64,000 nucleotides of DNA. Origin: an uncultured Desulfuromusa sp. GTDB taxonomy: Bacteria; Desulfobacterota; Desulfuromonadia; Desulfuromonadales; Geopsychrobacteraceae. Made by a program: the position numbers and the translations under genes. Below, in pieces: positions 26,953-35,806 of the stretch. The stretch lies in contig NZ_OY776574.1 of assembly GCF_963675815.1 (NCBI RefSeq), positions 924,001-988,000 on the forward strand. The letters are read 5' to 3'. Each line of letters begins with the position of its first letter. The stretch's first letter is position 1. The notes beneath the pieces are model-generated. The model was not told the origin of the DNA. It saw only the letters and a list, made by a program, of their open reading frames with translations, and ran no database searches.

Positions 26953-27363
26953 TTAACGAACTTCCTGAAGGCTACCTTGCAAAATAGCCGTTATGCGCGA
27001 GCGGTAATCAACAATTTCCTTGCGCAAAGACGCAAGGTTAGCAATTTTCTGATCGACTTTGCCAATATGAACATCAAGTATTTCCAGCAGCTTCGGAGTA
27101 ATTGTCCCGAAAGATTGCTGGTTGATGTCAAAATTTTCTGCCAGCTCCTGCATCTCTTTCAATGAGATCCCGAGTTCTTTCAGTTTCAAGATGAATTTCA
27201 GACGCAGGACATCGTCTCTGTTATATGTCCTGGTGCCACCCCCCAGGCGCTCAGTCGGCCCCATCAGACCGATTTCCTCATAGTAACGAATGGTACGGGT
27301 CGTAATCCCCAGATTTTTTGCCAGTTGTCCAATTTGGATCGATTTTTCTACCGCCGTTTGCAT
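26953..27363 (-). CDS. MerR-family transcriptional regulator (LiuR-like context)
   Basis: 136 residues; N-terminal MerR winged helix QIGQLAKNLGITTRTIRYYEEIGL, wing region with GGGTRTYNRDDV, then a dimerisation helix. No metal-binding cysteines, so not a metal sensor. It lies divergent from an ETF/oxidoreductase operon and upstream of a thioesterase gene. Two ACCTTTACGTAA boxes lie in the gap, one over its own ribosome-binding site. LiuR-type MerR regulators of branched-chain acid degradation are known to use TTTACGTAA-like sites, from memory; this supports a similar job. Confidence 0.85.
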   Translation of the reverse strand: MQTAVEKSIQIGQLAKNLGITTRTIRYYEEIGLMGPTERLGGGTRTYNRDDVLRLKFILKLKELGISLKEMQELAENFDINQQSFGTITPKLLEILDVHIGKVDQKIANLASLRKEIVDYRSRITAILQGSLQEVR

Positions 27364-27371
27364 AATGGATA

Positions 27372-27383
27372 ACCTTTACGTAA
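27372..27383. promoter_or_regulatory. MerR box 1 (ACCTTTACGTAA)
   Basis: Twelve-base element identical to box 2, 10 bp upstream of the merR start and overlapping its AAAGG ribosome-binding site; suggests autorepression. Confidence 0.5.
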
Positions 27384-27498
27384 TATTTTCAATATAAATA
27401 TCACTCTTGATTCACTCTGTCAATATTTGTATAACTACCTACATAAACAAAGAAATTTGATTCATTGAAAAAGTAATAGAATATTGTTATATTTAATC

Positions 27499-27527
27499 TT
27501 GACCTTTACGTAAGCTACATGTAAAAA
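27499..27527 (+). promoter_or_regulatory. MerR box 2 inside the promoter of the EMO-etfBA operon
   Basis: TTGACC (-35) at 27499-27504 overlaps the second ACCTTTACGTAA (27502-27513); a weak -10 (TAAAAA, 27522-27527) follows. An operator lying between -35 and -10 is the usual MerR arrangement. Confidence 0.5.
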
Positions 27528-27570
27528 CAATGTTCTTGATGACGTCTACTTTCAGGGCTGTGAGGTGGTA

Positions 27571-29553
27571 ATGGAATACACTCGGGAAATCTATTGGAAT
27601 ATTGGTCATGGAGCCGCAACTCTGGTTCCCATGTATCTACTCAGCTTTGCAGCTGTCGGAGTACTTATTTATGCATTCCTGCAGCGTAGCAAAATCTACA
27701 AACAGGGACAAACACTGGATCGCACAGACCAATTACCGGTAAGAATAACAGCGATGATCAGAAATGTTTTCTTGCAGAACAAAGTTCTCAAGGTACGCGG
27801 CCCGGGTGCGGCTCATGCTCTGTTTTTCTGGGGTTTCTTTCTCCTCTTCATCGGCACCTGTCTGATTTTCCTTCAAGCTGACTTCACTGACTTGCTTTTC
27901 GGGATCAAATTTCTAAAAGGTTCGTTCTACCTGTTTTTTTCTCTCATTCTTGACCTTGCCGGATTTATCGCCATTATCATGCTGATTGGCCTTCTGATAC
28001 GGCGTTATATTGTCCGGCCCGCGGGGCTGGAAAATAAAAAAGACGACATCATCATGCATGGATTGCTGCTGTCCATCCTGATCAGTGGTTTTTTGATTGA
28101 AGGTGCAAGAATGGCAGCAACAGAAATGGGGACTCCATTGGCAGCCTGGTCGCCAATAGGTTTGTGGGTGGCAAAAATCCTTCAAGGCATGGGTGAACCA
28201 GCTATCCTCAGTCTGCACAGTAATCTCTGGTGGCTACACCTGTTCATGGTGATTGCTTTTATTGCTGTCATCCCGTTCACCAAATTCCGCCATATATTTA
28301 CCACCAGCGCAAATTATCTGTTCACCGATCTTGGTCCCAAGGGGCTGGTCCCAACCCTTGACATGGAAGATGAAGAAGCTGAAAGCTTCGGTGCCGCCAA
28401 GGTTACAGATATGACCTGGAAGGATATCTTTGACGCTGATGCTTGTACCAGCTGCAAACGCTGTCAGGATCGCTGCCCGGCCTGGGCAACGGATAAACCT
28501 CTGTCACCGATGAAGCTGGTGCAACAGATTGGTGAAGTCGCATGTCAAAACCCTTCTGCCAATCTCCTGGAAACAATTGAAAAGGATGTTCTCTGGGCAT
28601 GTACCACCTGCCGGGCCTGCCAGGAAATCTGTCCTGCAGATATTGAACATGTCAACAAAATCATAGATATGCGCCGCAATCTGGTGTTGATGGAAGGGGA
28701 ATTTCCCGGCGAAGAAGTCATGACTGCAATGGAAAATACCGAAGTCAACGGCAATCCATTCGGGCTTGCATTTGCCAGTCGTGGGGATTGGGCCAAAGAC
28801 CTTCCGGTCGTTACTCTTGGAGAAGACAATACTGCTGACATCCTTTATTTTGTCGGCTGTTATGCTTCTTTCGACAAACGGAATCAAGCTATAGCCAAAG
28901 CATTTATCCGCCTTTGTGATGCCGCAGGAATTAAAGTCGGTATTCTCGGCAAGGAAGAGAAATGTTGTGGCGAACCCATGCGCAAGATGGGCAACGAATA
29001 TCTCTACCAGATGCAGGCCGGAGAGAATATCGAACAGTTAAATAGTTATGGTATCAAGCAGATTGTCACGACCTGCCCTCACTGTTTCAATACCCTGAAC
29101 AAAGATTATCGTGACCTGGGTCTGGATATCGACATCAAACATTACACCACATATCTGGCCGAACTATTAGAACAAGGAAAGCTCAAACTAACCCCACAGG
29201 CTTTTGACTGCACTTATCACGACTCATGTTATCTGGGACGCTACAATGATATCTATCAGGCACCACGCACTCTGCTGAATGCCGCAGGGGCAAAACTCAC
29301 CGAGATGGAAAAATCAGGCGCAGAATCATTCTGCTGCAGTGCCGGTGGTGGTCGCATCCTGGCCGACGAGAATATAGGGACCAGAATCAGTGAAAAGCGG
29401 GCGCAAATGGCAGCATCGACGGGAGCACCAACGTTGATCTCAAACTGCCCCTTCTGCCTCACCATGTTTGAAGACGGAATCAAGGGCGCTGAGCTGGAAG
29501 AACAATTACAACCCAAAGATCTGGCTGAAATACTGATTGAACGACTTGCTTGA
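27571..29553 (+). CDS. ETF:menaquinone oxidoreductase, membrane Fe-S protein (EMO/DUF224 type)
   Basis: About 660 residues. The N-terminal 260 residues form five membrane helices with histidines suited to haem b, as in the NarI-like domain. They are followed by two 4Fe-4S motifs (CTSCKRCQDRCPA near 293, CTTCRACQEICPA near 345) and two HdrD-type CCG domains (CCGEPMRKMG near 467, CCSAGGGR near 590). This is the architecture of the EMO enzymes that take electrons from EtfAB and reduce menaquinone in fatty-acid-oxidising anaerobes. The start ATG 27571 has GAGG upstream; GTG at 27565 is a weaker choice. First gene of the operon with etfB, etfA and an SCP2 protein. Confidence 0.85.
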   Translation: MEYTREIYWNIGHGAATLVPMYLLSFAAVGVLIYAFLQRSKIYKQGQTLDRTDQLPVRITAMIRNVFLQNKVLKVRGPGAAHALFFWGFFLLFIGTCLIFLQADFTDLLFGIKFLKGSFYLFFSLILDLAGFIAIIMLIGLLIRRYIVRPAGLENKKDDIIMHGLLLSILISGFLIEGARMAATEMGTPLAAWSPIGLWVAKILQGMGEPAILSLHSNLWWLHLFMVIAFIAVIPFTKFRHIFTTSANYLFTDLGPKGLVPTLDMEDEEAESFGAAKVTDMTWKDIFDADACTSCKRCQDRCPAWATDKPLSPMKLVQQIGEVACQNPSANLLETIEKDVLWACTTCRACQEICPADIEHVNKIIDMRRNLVLMEGEFPGEEVMTAMENTEVNGNPFGLAFASRGDWAKDLPVVTLGEDNTADILYFVGCYASFDKRNQAIAKAFIRLCDAAGIKVGILGKEEKCCGEPMRKMGNEYLYQMQAGENIEQLNSYGIKQIVTTCPHCFNTLNKDYRDLGLDIDIKHYTTYLAELLEQGKLKLTPQAFDCTYHDSCYLGRYNDIYQAPRTLLNAAGAKLTEMEKSGAESFCCSAGGGRILADENIGTRISEKRAQMAASTGAPTLISNCPFCLTMFEDGIKGAELEEQLQPKDLAEILIERLA

Positions 29554-29576
29554 TTATTTTTCAAAGGAGAATATCG

Positions 29577-30350
29577 ATGAAAATACTTGTCTGTATTAAA
29601 CAGGTTCCGGATATGGAATCAAAATTCAAAGTTAACGCTGCCGGAAATTGGTATGAAGAAACCGATCTCGCCTGGCGAATGAATGAATATGACGAATATG
29701 CCGTTGAACAGGCGGTGCAGTTGAAGCAACAGGTTGGCGAAGCTGATCTGACGGTCCTCTGTATCGGTTCGGATCGGGTGAAAGAAACAATAAAAAAAGC
29801 TTTAGCCATGGGATGTGATCGTGGCGCCCATATTGCTGATGACGCGAGTCACCTCAAAGATCCCTATGCGATTGCTTCTCTGATTACCGCATACGCCAAG
29901 GATAAAAATTTTGATCTGATCTTTACCGGCATGCAATCTCAAGATCGTGGCAGTGGTCAGGTCGGTGTCCTCGTTGCTGAAATGCTTGGAATTCCAAGTT
30001 TAACAACTCTGGTTGAATTCAATTACACTGACGGCACCATCAACGCCAAACGAGAGCTGGAAGGGGGAATCAAGGCAGGAGTCAGTTGTGCAACACCCGC
30101 ATTGGTAACCTGCCAACTCGGCCTGAACACTCCACGTTACCCAACGCTGCCAAATATTATGAAAGCAAAAAAGAAGGAATTGATTTCAACCCCTGCTGCC
30201 GATCTCAATCCTTCGGAATCCTTGCTTGAAGTACTGCAGGTTGCTCCCCCTGAGAAAAAAGGTGGCGGACTGATTCTTGAGGGTGATCCGGCAGATCTCG
30301 CCGATCAGCTGATCCAGATTCTCAAAGAAAAAACCACGGCACTCGCATAG
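29577..30350 (+). CDS. etfB: Electron transfer flavoprotein beta subunit
   Basis: 257 residues from the ATG at 29577 (AAGGAG upstream). Begins KILVCIKQVPD, with the EtfB segments CIGSDRVKETIKKALAMGCDRG and the recognition-loop region GMQSQDRGSGQVGVL. It pairs with EtfA to carry electrons from acyl-CoA dehydrogenases to the membrane oxidoreductase encoded just upstream. Ten bases separate it from etfA. Confidence 0.95.
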   Translation: MKILVCIKQVPDMESKFKVNAAGNWYEETDLAWRMNEYDEYAVEQAVQLKQQVGEADLTVLCIGSDRVKETIKKALAMGCDRGAHIADDASHLKDPYAIASLITAYAKDKNFDLIFTGMQSQDRGSGQVGVLVAEMLGIPSLTTLVEFNYTDGTINAKRELEGGIKAGVSCATPALVTCQLGLNTPRYPTLPNIMKAKKKELISTPAADLNPSESLLEVLQVAPPEKKGGGLILEGDPADLADQLIQILKEKTTALA

Positions 30351-30360
30351 GAGTTTAAAT

Positions 30361-31278
30361 ATGAAAACATTACTTGTTGCAGAATATAGAGATGGAAAAT
30401 TGCTTGGAACCAGCAGCGAACTGATTAACTTTGCTGCGAAACTGGGGGCAGACAGTGCCATGGTTCTGGTGGGTTCTGAAACTGAGCTGCCCGCATATGC
30501 AGGCAAACTTTATCTGGCAGACATTGACAAGGCTGGGGAATTTAATCCCAGCGTGCACAAACAGCTGATCCTGGATGTCATTAAAAAGGAACAACCTTCG
30601 ATGGTTGTTCTGCCTCACTCCTCCTACGGATGGGACCTTGCACCACGAATTGCACTCGCTTTAAAAGCTGCGCAGATTTCTGAAGTCGTTGAAATTAAAG
30701 ACGACAGCTTGATCGTCCCCTCTTGCAATGCAAAATTGCGACGTCAGGTCAAAGCAACCACAGATATCTCTGTCGTCACCTTGCAAGGTGGTGCTTTCAC
30801 TCCAGCTGAAGAGCCCAGTGGAACCCCTGAAGTTATCAAAGTTGAAGTCGCCACCGATGGAGATGTACAATTCAGCGGCTATGAAGAAGCAGAAGCTGGT
30901 GGCGTCGATTTGTCCAAAGCCGAGATTATTGTCAGTGCCGGACGCGGTATCGGCAAACCGGAAAATTTGGAGATCATTGAGAATCTCGCCAAGGCTCTCA
31001 AAGGCGAATATGGTGCCAGTCGCCCGGTTGTTGACGCCGAATGGGCTGATCCGAGCCGTCAGGTTGGGACAACAGGGCAGACAGTGACCCCAAAACTCTA
31101 TGTTGCCTGCGGAATTTCCGGAGCCATCCAACATCTGGCCGGAATGAAGAAATCGGAATTCGTCCTGGCGATCAATACCGATAAAGATGCGCCGATTGGA
31201 GAAATTGCCGACGTCTTGGCCGTTGCTGACCTGAAGCAACTGGTGCCGATTTTGACCGAAAAATTGAACGCACTCTAG
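30361..31278 (+). CDS. etfA: Electron transfer flavoprotein alpha subunit
   Basis: 305 residues. C-terminal FAD domain with GRGIGKPENLEIIENLAKAL, GQTGxTVTPKLY and CGISGAIQHLAGM, followed by INTDKDAPI; all are EtfA signatures. No N-terminal ferredoxin domain, so it is the classic rather than the ferredoxin-fused type. Partner of EtfB in the same operon; delivers electrons to the EMO-type enzyme. Confidence 0.95.
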   Translation: MKTLLVAEYRDGKLLGTSSELINFAAKLGADSAMVLVGSETELPAYAGKLYLADIDKAGEFNPSVHKQLILDVIKKEQPSMVVLPHSSYGWDLAPRIALALKAAQISEVVEIKDDSLIVPSCNAKLRRQVKATTDISVVTLQGGAFTPAEEPSGTPEVIKVEVATDGDVQFSGYEEAEAGGVDLSKAEIIVSAGRGIGKPENLEIIENLAKALKGEYGASRPVVDAEWADPSRQVGTTGQTVTPKLYVACGISGAIQHLAGMKKSEFVLAINTDKDAPIGEIADVLAVADLKQLVPILTEKLNAL

Positions 31279-31287
31279 GGGCTGAAT

Positions 31288-31596
31288 ATGATCGAACAAA
31301 TTTTTGCTGAAATTCCGCAGAACTTTCAATCCGGCTCAACAGACGAACCGGTTTCAATTTACTTTTCCATTGATGATGTGAAAAAAACGGTGCAGATGTC
31401 TGCTTCCGGTTGTCAGATCGACAATGGCCGGACTGTCGATGATGCTGATTGTGTTTGTAAAACCAGTTCTGAGTTCTTTTTGAAAGTCTGGAATGAAGGC
31501 TATAAACCGGGATTAAAGGATTTTCTGTCCGGAGCAATCAAGTCGAATAAACCAGATATTTTACAGAAATTTCTTGCTGCTTGCGGGAAAAGTTAA
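31288..31596 (+). CDS. SCP2 sterol-binding-domain protein
   Basis: 102 residues; the whole protein is one SCP2-like domain (VYFSIDDVKKTVQMSASGCQID, then DCVCKTSSEFFLKVWNEGYKPGLKDFLSGAIKS). Such stand-alone domains bind hydrophobic acyl-CoA-like ligands and are often found in fatty-acid degradation operons. It is 9 bp after etfA and before a strong terminator, so it is the last gene of the operon. Confidence 0.85.
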   Translation: MIEQIFAEIPQNFQSGSTDEPVSIYFSIDDVKKTVQMSASGCQIDNGRTVDDADCVCKTSSEFFLKVWNEGYKPGLKDFLSGAIKSNKPDILQKFLAACGKS

Positions 31597-31668
31597 CCGC
31601 TGCAAAAAGATGATTTTCGGAAGCCACAGAGGGCTTCCCTACACAAAATAAAGAGATATAAAACTACA

Positions 31669-31699
31669 CAGGCGGGCCTTTCAAGCCCGCCTGTTTTTT
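31669..31699 (+). terminator. Terminator of the EMO-etfBA-SCP2 operon
   Basis: CAGGCGGGC, seven-base loop, GCCCGCCTG, then six T. A weaker hairpin (GGAAGCC / GGCTTCC, about 31619-31638) lies just before. Confidence 0.92.
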
Positions 31700-32452
31700 G
31701 TCTTTGGAACCCATCTGTTGAAAAGAATTTGACCAATTGCAAACACCTCCATCCATTATTCTGGATATACCGTTGATATCTCTGACTTAAGGGCAGCGCT
31801 TAATGTTGGTCAAAAACCCCCAGGATATTTGCGAATCTATTTTGACAGTCCATGCGATAAACATATCGAAAGGATTGCAGGGAGACATCGTGAACATCCA
31901 CAACTTCTAAGTTTTCCTGGCGAGTTCAAAACAGGATAAATGGCCTTGAGGTATTATGGCTATGCACCAATGAGCTTGAAAAGAAAACGCAGAGAACATT
32001 GATCACTAACGATTTTCATATATGGATTTTAACCATTGACTTATTAAGCTTGACTAAAAGAGATCAAAAACATAGAATGAATAGTTGGTCCCGGTTGTTG
32101 TGAATGCACGGGATAGAGCATTCACCGACGTCAATAACCTCTTCCATAAGACCCCTCTATTCTTTTTAGTAACTCAGACTAAACCTCTCGCACTAGCGTA
32201 GAAAAACGAATCTACTATTTGTCGTTTAGGCCTTATTTCAGGCTTTTTCATGCTCTTGCGTAAAAACACCACGCTACCTCCCTCGATCCCTGCATCAAAA
32301 GTAGAGTTTTCGTCGGGCTTTCACGCAGCTTTAGTTCTGCTTACAAACGCAGGGCAACCATTTTGCGTTGAGACAATATCAGTGGGCTAATTCGCCCTCC
32401 TACTCTTTGTCTTCAAGCCCCTATTTCCCTCTTAAAAGCTTTCAGGAGTTTT
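31700..32452. other. Gene-free stretch with a possible decayed reading frame
   Basis: About 750 bp with no intact gene. The frame 31739-31939 (+) is open for 66 codons and ends in TAA; it has no start codon, and its product (with YLRIYFDSP and HIERIAGRHREHP) resembles nothing I can name, so it may be the tail of a lost gene. The rest is AT-rich with no repeat or RNA fold I can defend. It separates the core ETF operon from the lipid-type cluster and probably marks an old junction. Confidence 0.35.
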
Positions 32453-33343
32453 ATGAACAGAAATATTTCAAATGATGGTACCGCAGTTAAAACCGCCTTG
32501 TTGTTGGCCGCTGGCATGGGAAGTCGACTTTCTCCATTAACAGATTCAAGCCCAAAATGCTTGGTTAAAGTTAGTAGAATATCTATTCTTGAAAGGTTGA
32601 TGCGTGCCCTTCGTAGCCATGGGTTTACGAAGCTATTCGTGGTCACCGGCCATCTTTCTGAAACCATTGAAGACTACCTTGGCAGCCATTACCTTGGAAT
32701 TGAAATCGCCTATATTGCCAGCCCGCTTTATAACACCACCAATAATATCTACTCTTTGTGGCTTGCCGGCAAAGATATAGATGAGCCTTTTTTGTTAGTT
32801 GAAAGCGACCTGGTTTTTCAACCGGAACTCCTTACGCCGATGCTTCAGCCTGACCGTATAGCTATTTCTAAAATGCTCCCTTGGATGAACGGCACCACAG
32901 TCACTCTCAATAATCTAAAAATTCTGCAAGGTTTCTGTTTAGGGGCTGAAAGCCGCAATAACTCCAGCCACTACAAAACAGTAAATATCTACAACTTTTC
33001 ACGTAACACTTGGAGATTAATCCAGAAGCGTCTTGATCAATATATTTCTGCCGGAAAAGTGAACGGCTACTATGAGGAAGTTTTTGCAGAAATGTTTGCT
33101 GAAGGAACTATCTCCTTTGCACCTGTTTTCTTTGATGCCAGCCGCTGGTATGAGATCGACACCCTTGAAGATCTGGGTGCAGCTGAGAAAATGTTTCCTG
33201 AGACATACAAGGTCAAATTTGCCGCAGAAGAGAAACTTCTTCCATTGTACAAAGCAATCGGAAAACGTTCCAAGGAGGTGCTCAGCTACCCGATCCCATC
33301 GGTATCTGCCCTTCCCTCAGTGTTACCGACACCAATAGGTTAA
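32453..33343 (+). CDS. LicC-like sugar/choline-phosphate nucleotidyltransferase
   Basis: 296 residues. Nucleotidyltransferase motif ALLLAAGMGSRLSPLT near residue 17, conserved Lys in SPKCLVKV, LVESDLVF for the metal Asp, and the block YNTTNNIYSLWLA, which is typical of choline- or ethanolamine-phosphate cytidylyltransferases of the LicC group. It would activate a phospho-amino-alcohol with CTP. CAGGAG sits before the ATG. Followed by a PLP enzyme and a CDP-alcohol phosphatidyltransferase, which together read as one pathway. The exact phospho-alcohol is unknown. Confidence 0.75.
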   Translation: MNRNISNDGTAVKTALLLAAGMGSRLSPLTDSSPKCLVKVSRISILERLMRALRSHGFTKLFVVTGHLSETIEDYLGSHYLGIEIAYIASPLYNTTNNIYSLWLAGKDIDEPFLLVESDLVFQPELLTPMLQPDRIAISKMLPWMNGTTVTLNNLKILQGFCLGAESRNNSSHYKTVNIYNFSRNTWRLIQKRLDQYISAGKVNGYYEEVFAEMFAEGTISFAPVFFDASRWYEIDTLEDLGAAEKMFPETYKVKFAAEEKLLPLYKAIGKRSKEVLSYPIPSVSALPSVLPTPIG

Positions 33344-33430
33344 TTAATTTAAGAGCAGGAAAATTAACCCGTGCCACTTGCCAGATTCAATATTTTAGAG
33401 AAAGTGCAAATATAATATGACAGAAAAAAT

Positions 33431-34543
33431 ATGATTGTCCCAGAGGCTGACAACAAAGAACAGCAATTTGATGCCATCGAACAAATGCATGGGGGTTATT
33501 GGCGACATGATTTTATCGATCACGCCTATCTATATAATCTCTATTTTCCGCCTGAGCGTTTCTTCAAACAGCTGACCAGTCAAATCCATGAACTGGTACT
33601 TAATTATCCAGTGGCGCAGAATGTTCTGGCCGGGTTGGTGGGCACTTTGATCGCACAACCAGCAGAACAGATTGTCGTCGGCAACGGTGCCGCTGAATTG
33701 ATCAAGATTGTTTCTGGCCACCTGGCCAAGAAGTTGATCATTCCAGTACCATCCTTCAACGAGTACGCCAATGCTGCGCCGACCGAAAATATTGTGGAGT
33801 TCGTCATCGAAGCTCCATCCTTTCAGCTCGATGTTGATAAGTTTGCGGCAGAGGCCATTCGCAACAAAGCCGATGTGGCCGTGGTGGTTTCTCCGAACAA
33901 CCCGACCTCACTACTAGTGCCCAAAGTGAATCTTCTCAAACTTCTTAAAAAGCTGGCTGGACACGACTGCATGCTCATCGTAGATGAATCCTTCATCGAC
34001 TTTGCCCAGGATCGAGACCGGGAAACCCTGGAAGATGAGATTGCAAATTATCCCAACCTTGCCATTTTCAAGAGTATGAGTAAGGCCTATGGTATCTGTG
34101 GCCTACGGATCGGTTATATGTTGACAGCCAACACGTTGTTTGCTGATCAAGTCCGCAATGGATTACATATCTGGAACCTCAACGGTTTTGCAGAAATGTT
34201 TCTGGTACATGCTCCCGAATATCAGCAGGAATTCCTTGCCAGCTGTGATTTAGTGCGGGCCGATCGAGATCAATTCTATCAGAATCTCTGCAGCATCAGT
34301 GGATTTACAGTTTATCGACCTGACGCCAACTATATCTTCTGCCGCCTTCCTGACCATGCTCCTTCTGGCCCCGAAGTGGCTCGCAGACTGTTTGTAGGGC
34401 ACAATATCTACATCAAACACTGCCAGGGCAAGACAATGCGCGAATCTGACCGTTATATCCGCATTGCAAGCCGCACCCAGAACGAAAACAGAGCCGTAGC
34501 TGCTGCTCTGAAGAAAATTGTTGCCGTGGAGAAACTATCATGA
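33431..34543 (+). CDS. HisC/CobD-like fold-type I PLP aminotransferase or decarboxylase
   Basis: 370 residues of the aminotransferase class I/II type. PLP blocks are present: GNGAAELI, VVVSPNNPTS, the Asp in LIVDESFIDF, the Schiff-base Lys in FKSMSKAYGICGLRIGY, and the Arg near the C-terminus (YIRIAS). The fold includes histidinol-phosphate aminotransferase and CobD, a threonine-phosphate decarboxylase. Because it sits between a LicC-like cytidylyltransferase and a CDP-alcohol transferase, it may make or modify a phosphorylated amino alcohol rather than histidine; no his genes are nearby. ATGA overlap with the next gene. Confidence 0.72.
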   Translation: MIVPEADNKEQQFDAIEQMHGGYWRHDFIDHAYLYNLYFPPERFFKQLTSQIHELVLNYPVAQNVLAGLVGTLIAQPAEQIVVGNGAAELIKIVSGHLAKKLIIPVPSFNEYANAAPTENIVEFVIEAPSFQLDVDKFAAEAIRNKADVAVVVSPNNPTSLLVPKVNLLKLLKKLAGHDCMLIVDESFIDFAQDRDRETLEDEIANYPNLAIFKSMSKAYGICGLRIGYMLTANTLFADQVRNGLHIWNLNGFAEMFLVHAPEYQQEFLASCDLVRADRDQFYQNLCSISGFTVYRPDANYIFCRLPDHAPSGPEVARRLFVGHNIYIKHCQGKTMRESDRYIRIASRTQNENRAVAAALKKIVAVEKLS

Positions 34544-35187
34544 ACGAATCTCCAGTGGTGCCCAGACCTATACTCTCTTACGCAAAAGACCTGCCGAACC
34601 TCTGCTCGTTAGCCGGACTTCTTTGTGCAATGCTCGGCATTTATTTTGCTTTTCTGAGTAATTTCCCTGCAACCATGATTGGCTTGATCTGGGCAGTTTT
34701 TTTTGACTGGAGCGATGGTATTATTGCACGCCGAATGCCAGGAAGAACCAAAGAGCAGGGAGAATTTGGTGCCCAGCTTGACTCGCTGATAGATATTGTC
34801 AGTTTTTGTATTTGCCCTGCTGTGATCCTACTTAGCTATGGCAATTTTAGCCCTTGGTACATCCCTGGAGCTTTTGTCATTGTTGCCAGCGGCGTGATCC
34901 GACTGAGCTATTTCAATGTCTTTGGCCTGGTGGATAAATCAACCTATTGGGGCTTTCCTCTCGATAACAATGTCATTATTCTGGTCTTTCTGTTTCTCTT
35001 TGATGGTCTGATCAGTCCTGCAATTTTTGGCCTAGTTCTCTATTTGCTGCTTATGGTTCTAGCAGCCCTTAACGTCGCCCCGATCAAGACCCCTAAATTT
35101 GCCGGACGTTGGTATTACTTCATCACCGGCTACACGCTGTTGTTTACGATTCTTTATGGATTTAAAATGCTCTGCACGACACCCTGA
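34540..35187 (+). CDS. CDP-alcohol phosphatidyltransferase-family membrane enzyme
   Basis: 215 residues with about six membrane helices. The family motif is readable as DWSDGIIAR...GAQLDSLID: both DxxDG and the GxxxDxxxD end are present, but 12 residues separate AR from the G where eight are usual, a four-residue insertion. It would join a CDP-activated alcohol to a lipid acceptor, or exchange CMP for an alcohol. Coupled to the PLP-enzyme gene by a four-base overlap. Confidence 0.8.
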   Translation: MNESPVVPRPILSYAKDLPNLCSLAGLLCAMLGIYFAFLSNFPATMIGLIWAVFFDWSDGIIARRMPGRTKEQGEFGAQLDSLIDIVSFCICPAVILLSYGNFSPWYIPGAFVIVASGVIRLSYFNVFGLVDKSTYWGFPLDNNVIILVFLFLFDGLISPAIFGLVLYLLLMVLAALNVAPIKTPKFAGRWYYFITGYTLLFTILYGFKMLCTTP

Positions 35188-35430
35188 ATCCATCTATTTT
35201 GTTGCCCCAAAATACAACTTACAGAGCAAAATCAGCCTCGGACGGCCTCAAAGGTCTGAGTTATAGCACAACAGATATTCTGAAAACGTAAATCATCAAA
35301 CCTGCAAAACTTCGGGGATGTATCTCTTAGGTTTTAGCTAAAAAATACTGATGCTTTGACAGCTTACAGTTGATGGTTGAAAAAAACCATTATCACAATT
35401 CGCGCCTTTAATTGAACTACATTTCCACCA
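35188..35430. other. Gene-free AT-rich gap upstream of the IS200 relic
   Basis: No reading frame or repeat supported; probably spacer and old insertion flank between the lipid-type cluster and the IS200 relic. Confidence 0.3.
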
Positions 35431-35455
35431 GAGGAAAGCCCCAAAGGGATTCCTC
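35431..35455 (+). repeat. Hairpin resembling an IS200/IS605 left end
   Basis: GAGGAA..TTCCTC outer arms with an inner near-complementary stem and short loop, directly in front of the transposase relic, where IS200-type elements keep a subterminal hairpin. Confidence 0.45.
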
Positions 35456-35481
35456 CTGAAAAAGATGTCATGCGAGAGTGA

Positions 35482-35670
35482 CAAAAGTTATCCCATGTCA
35501 AATGGAAATATAAGTATCACCTAGTCATCGCACTAAAGTATCGTCAAAGAGTTCTCATCGGTTGCATCCGTCGGCAGGTTGCCGACAGATCATACGTTCA
35601 ATTCAAAGGAGTAAAGCAGGTCTTTACAGGAAAAAATTCCGGTCACGAGGGTATTGCGAAAGAACCGTAG
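35482..35670 (+). pseudogene. Relic of an IS200/IS605-type TnpA transposase
   Basis: The frame reads QKLSHVKWKYKYHLVIALKY, then RQRVLIGCIRRQV. This matches the N-terminal part of IS200-type TnpA (the SLSHTKW..YHVVF.PKYR pattern). After the RRQV block the match jumps to the distal FTG..H..G region and the frame ends in TAG. No start codon; the TGA in front is in frame. It is therefore internally deleted and dead. Confidence 0.65.
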
Positions 35671-35806
35671 CCTTTGATGAAGACATGATCCGAGATATCA
35701 GAATAAACGGATAAGCACAAAGAACGGGTCTTTTGATTCAATCCATCTACTACGAAGGTGACCCGAAATTTTACAACACGATGACATCACCCCCTTGGAG
35801 TCATGC

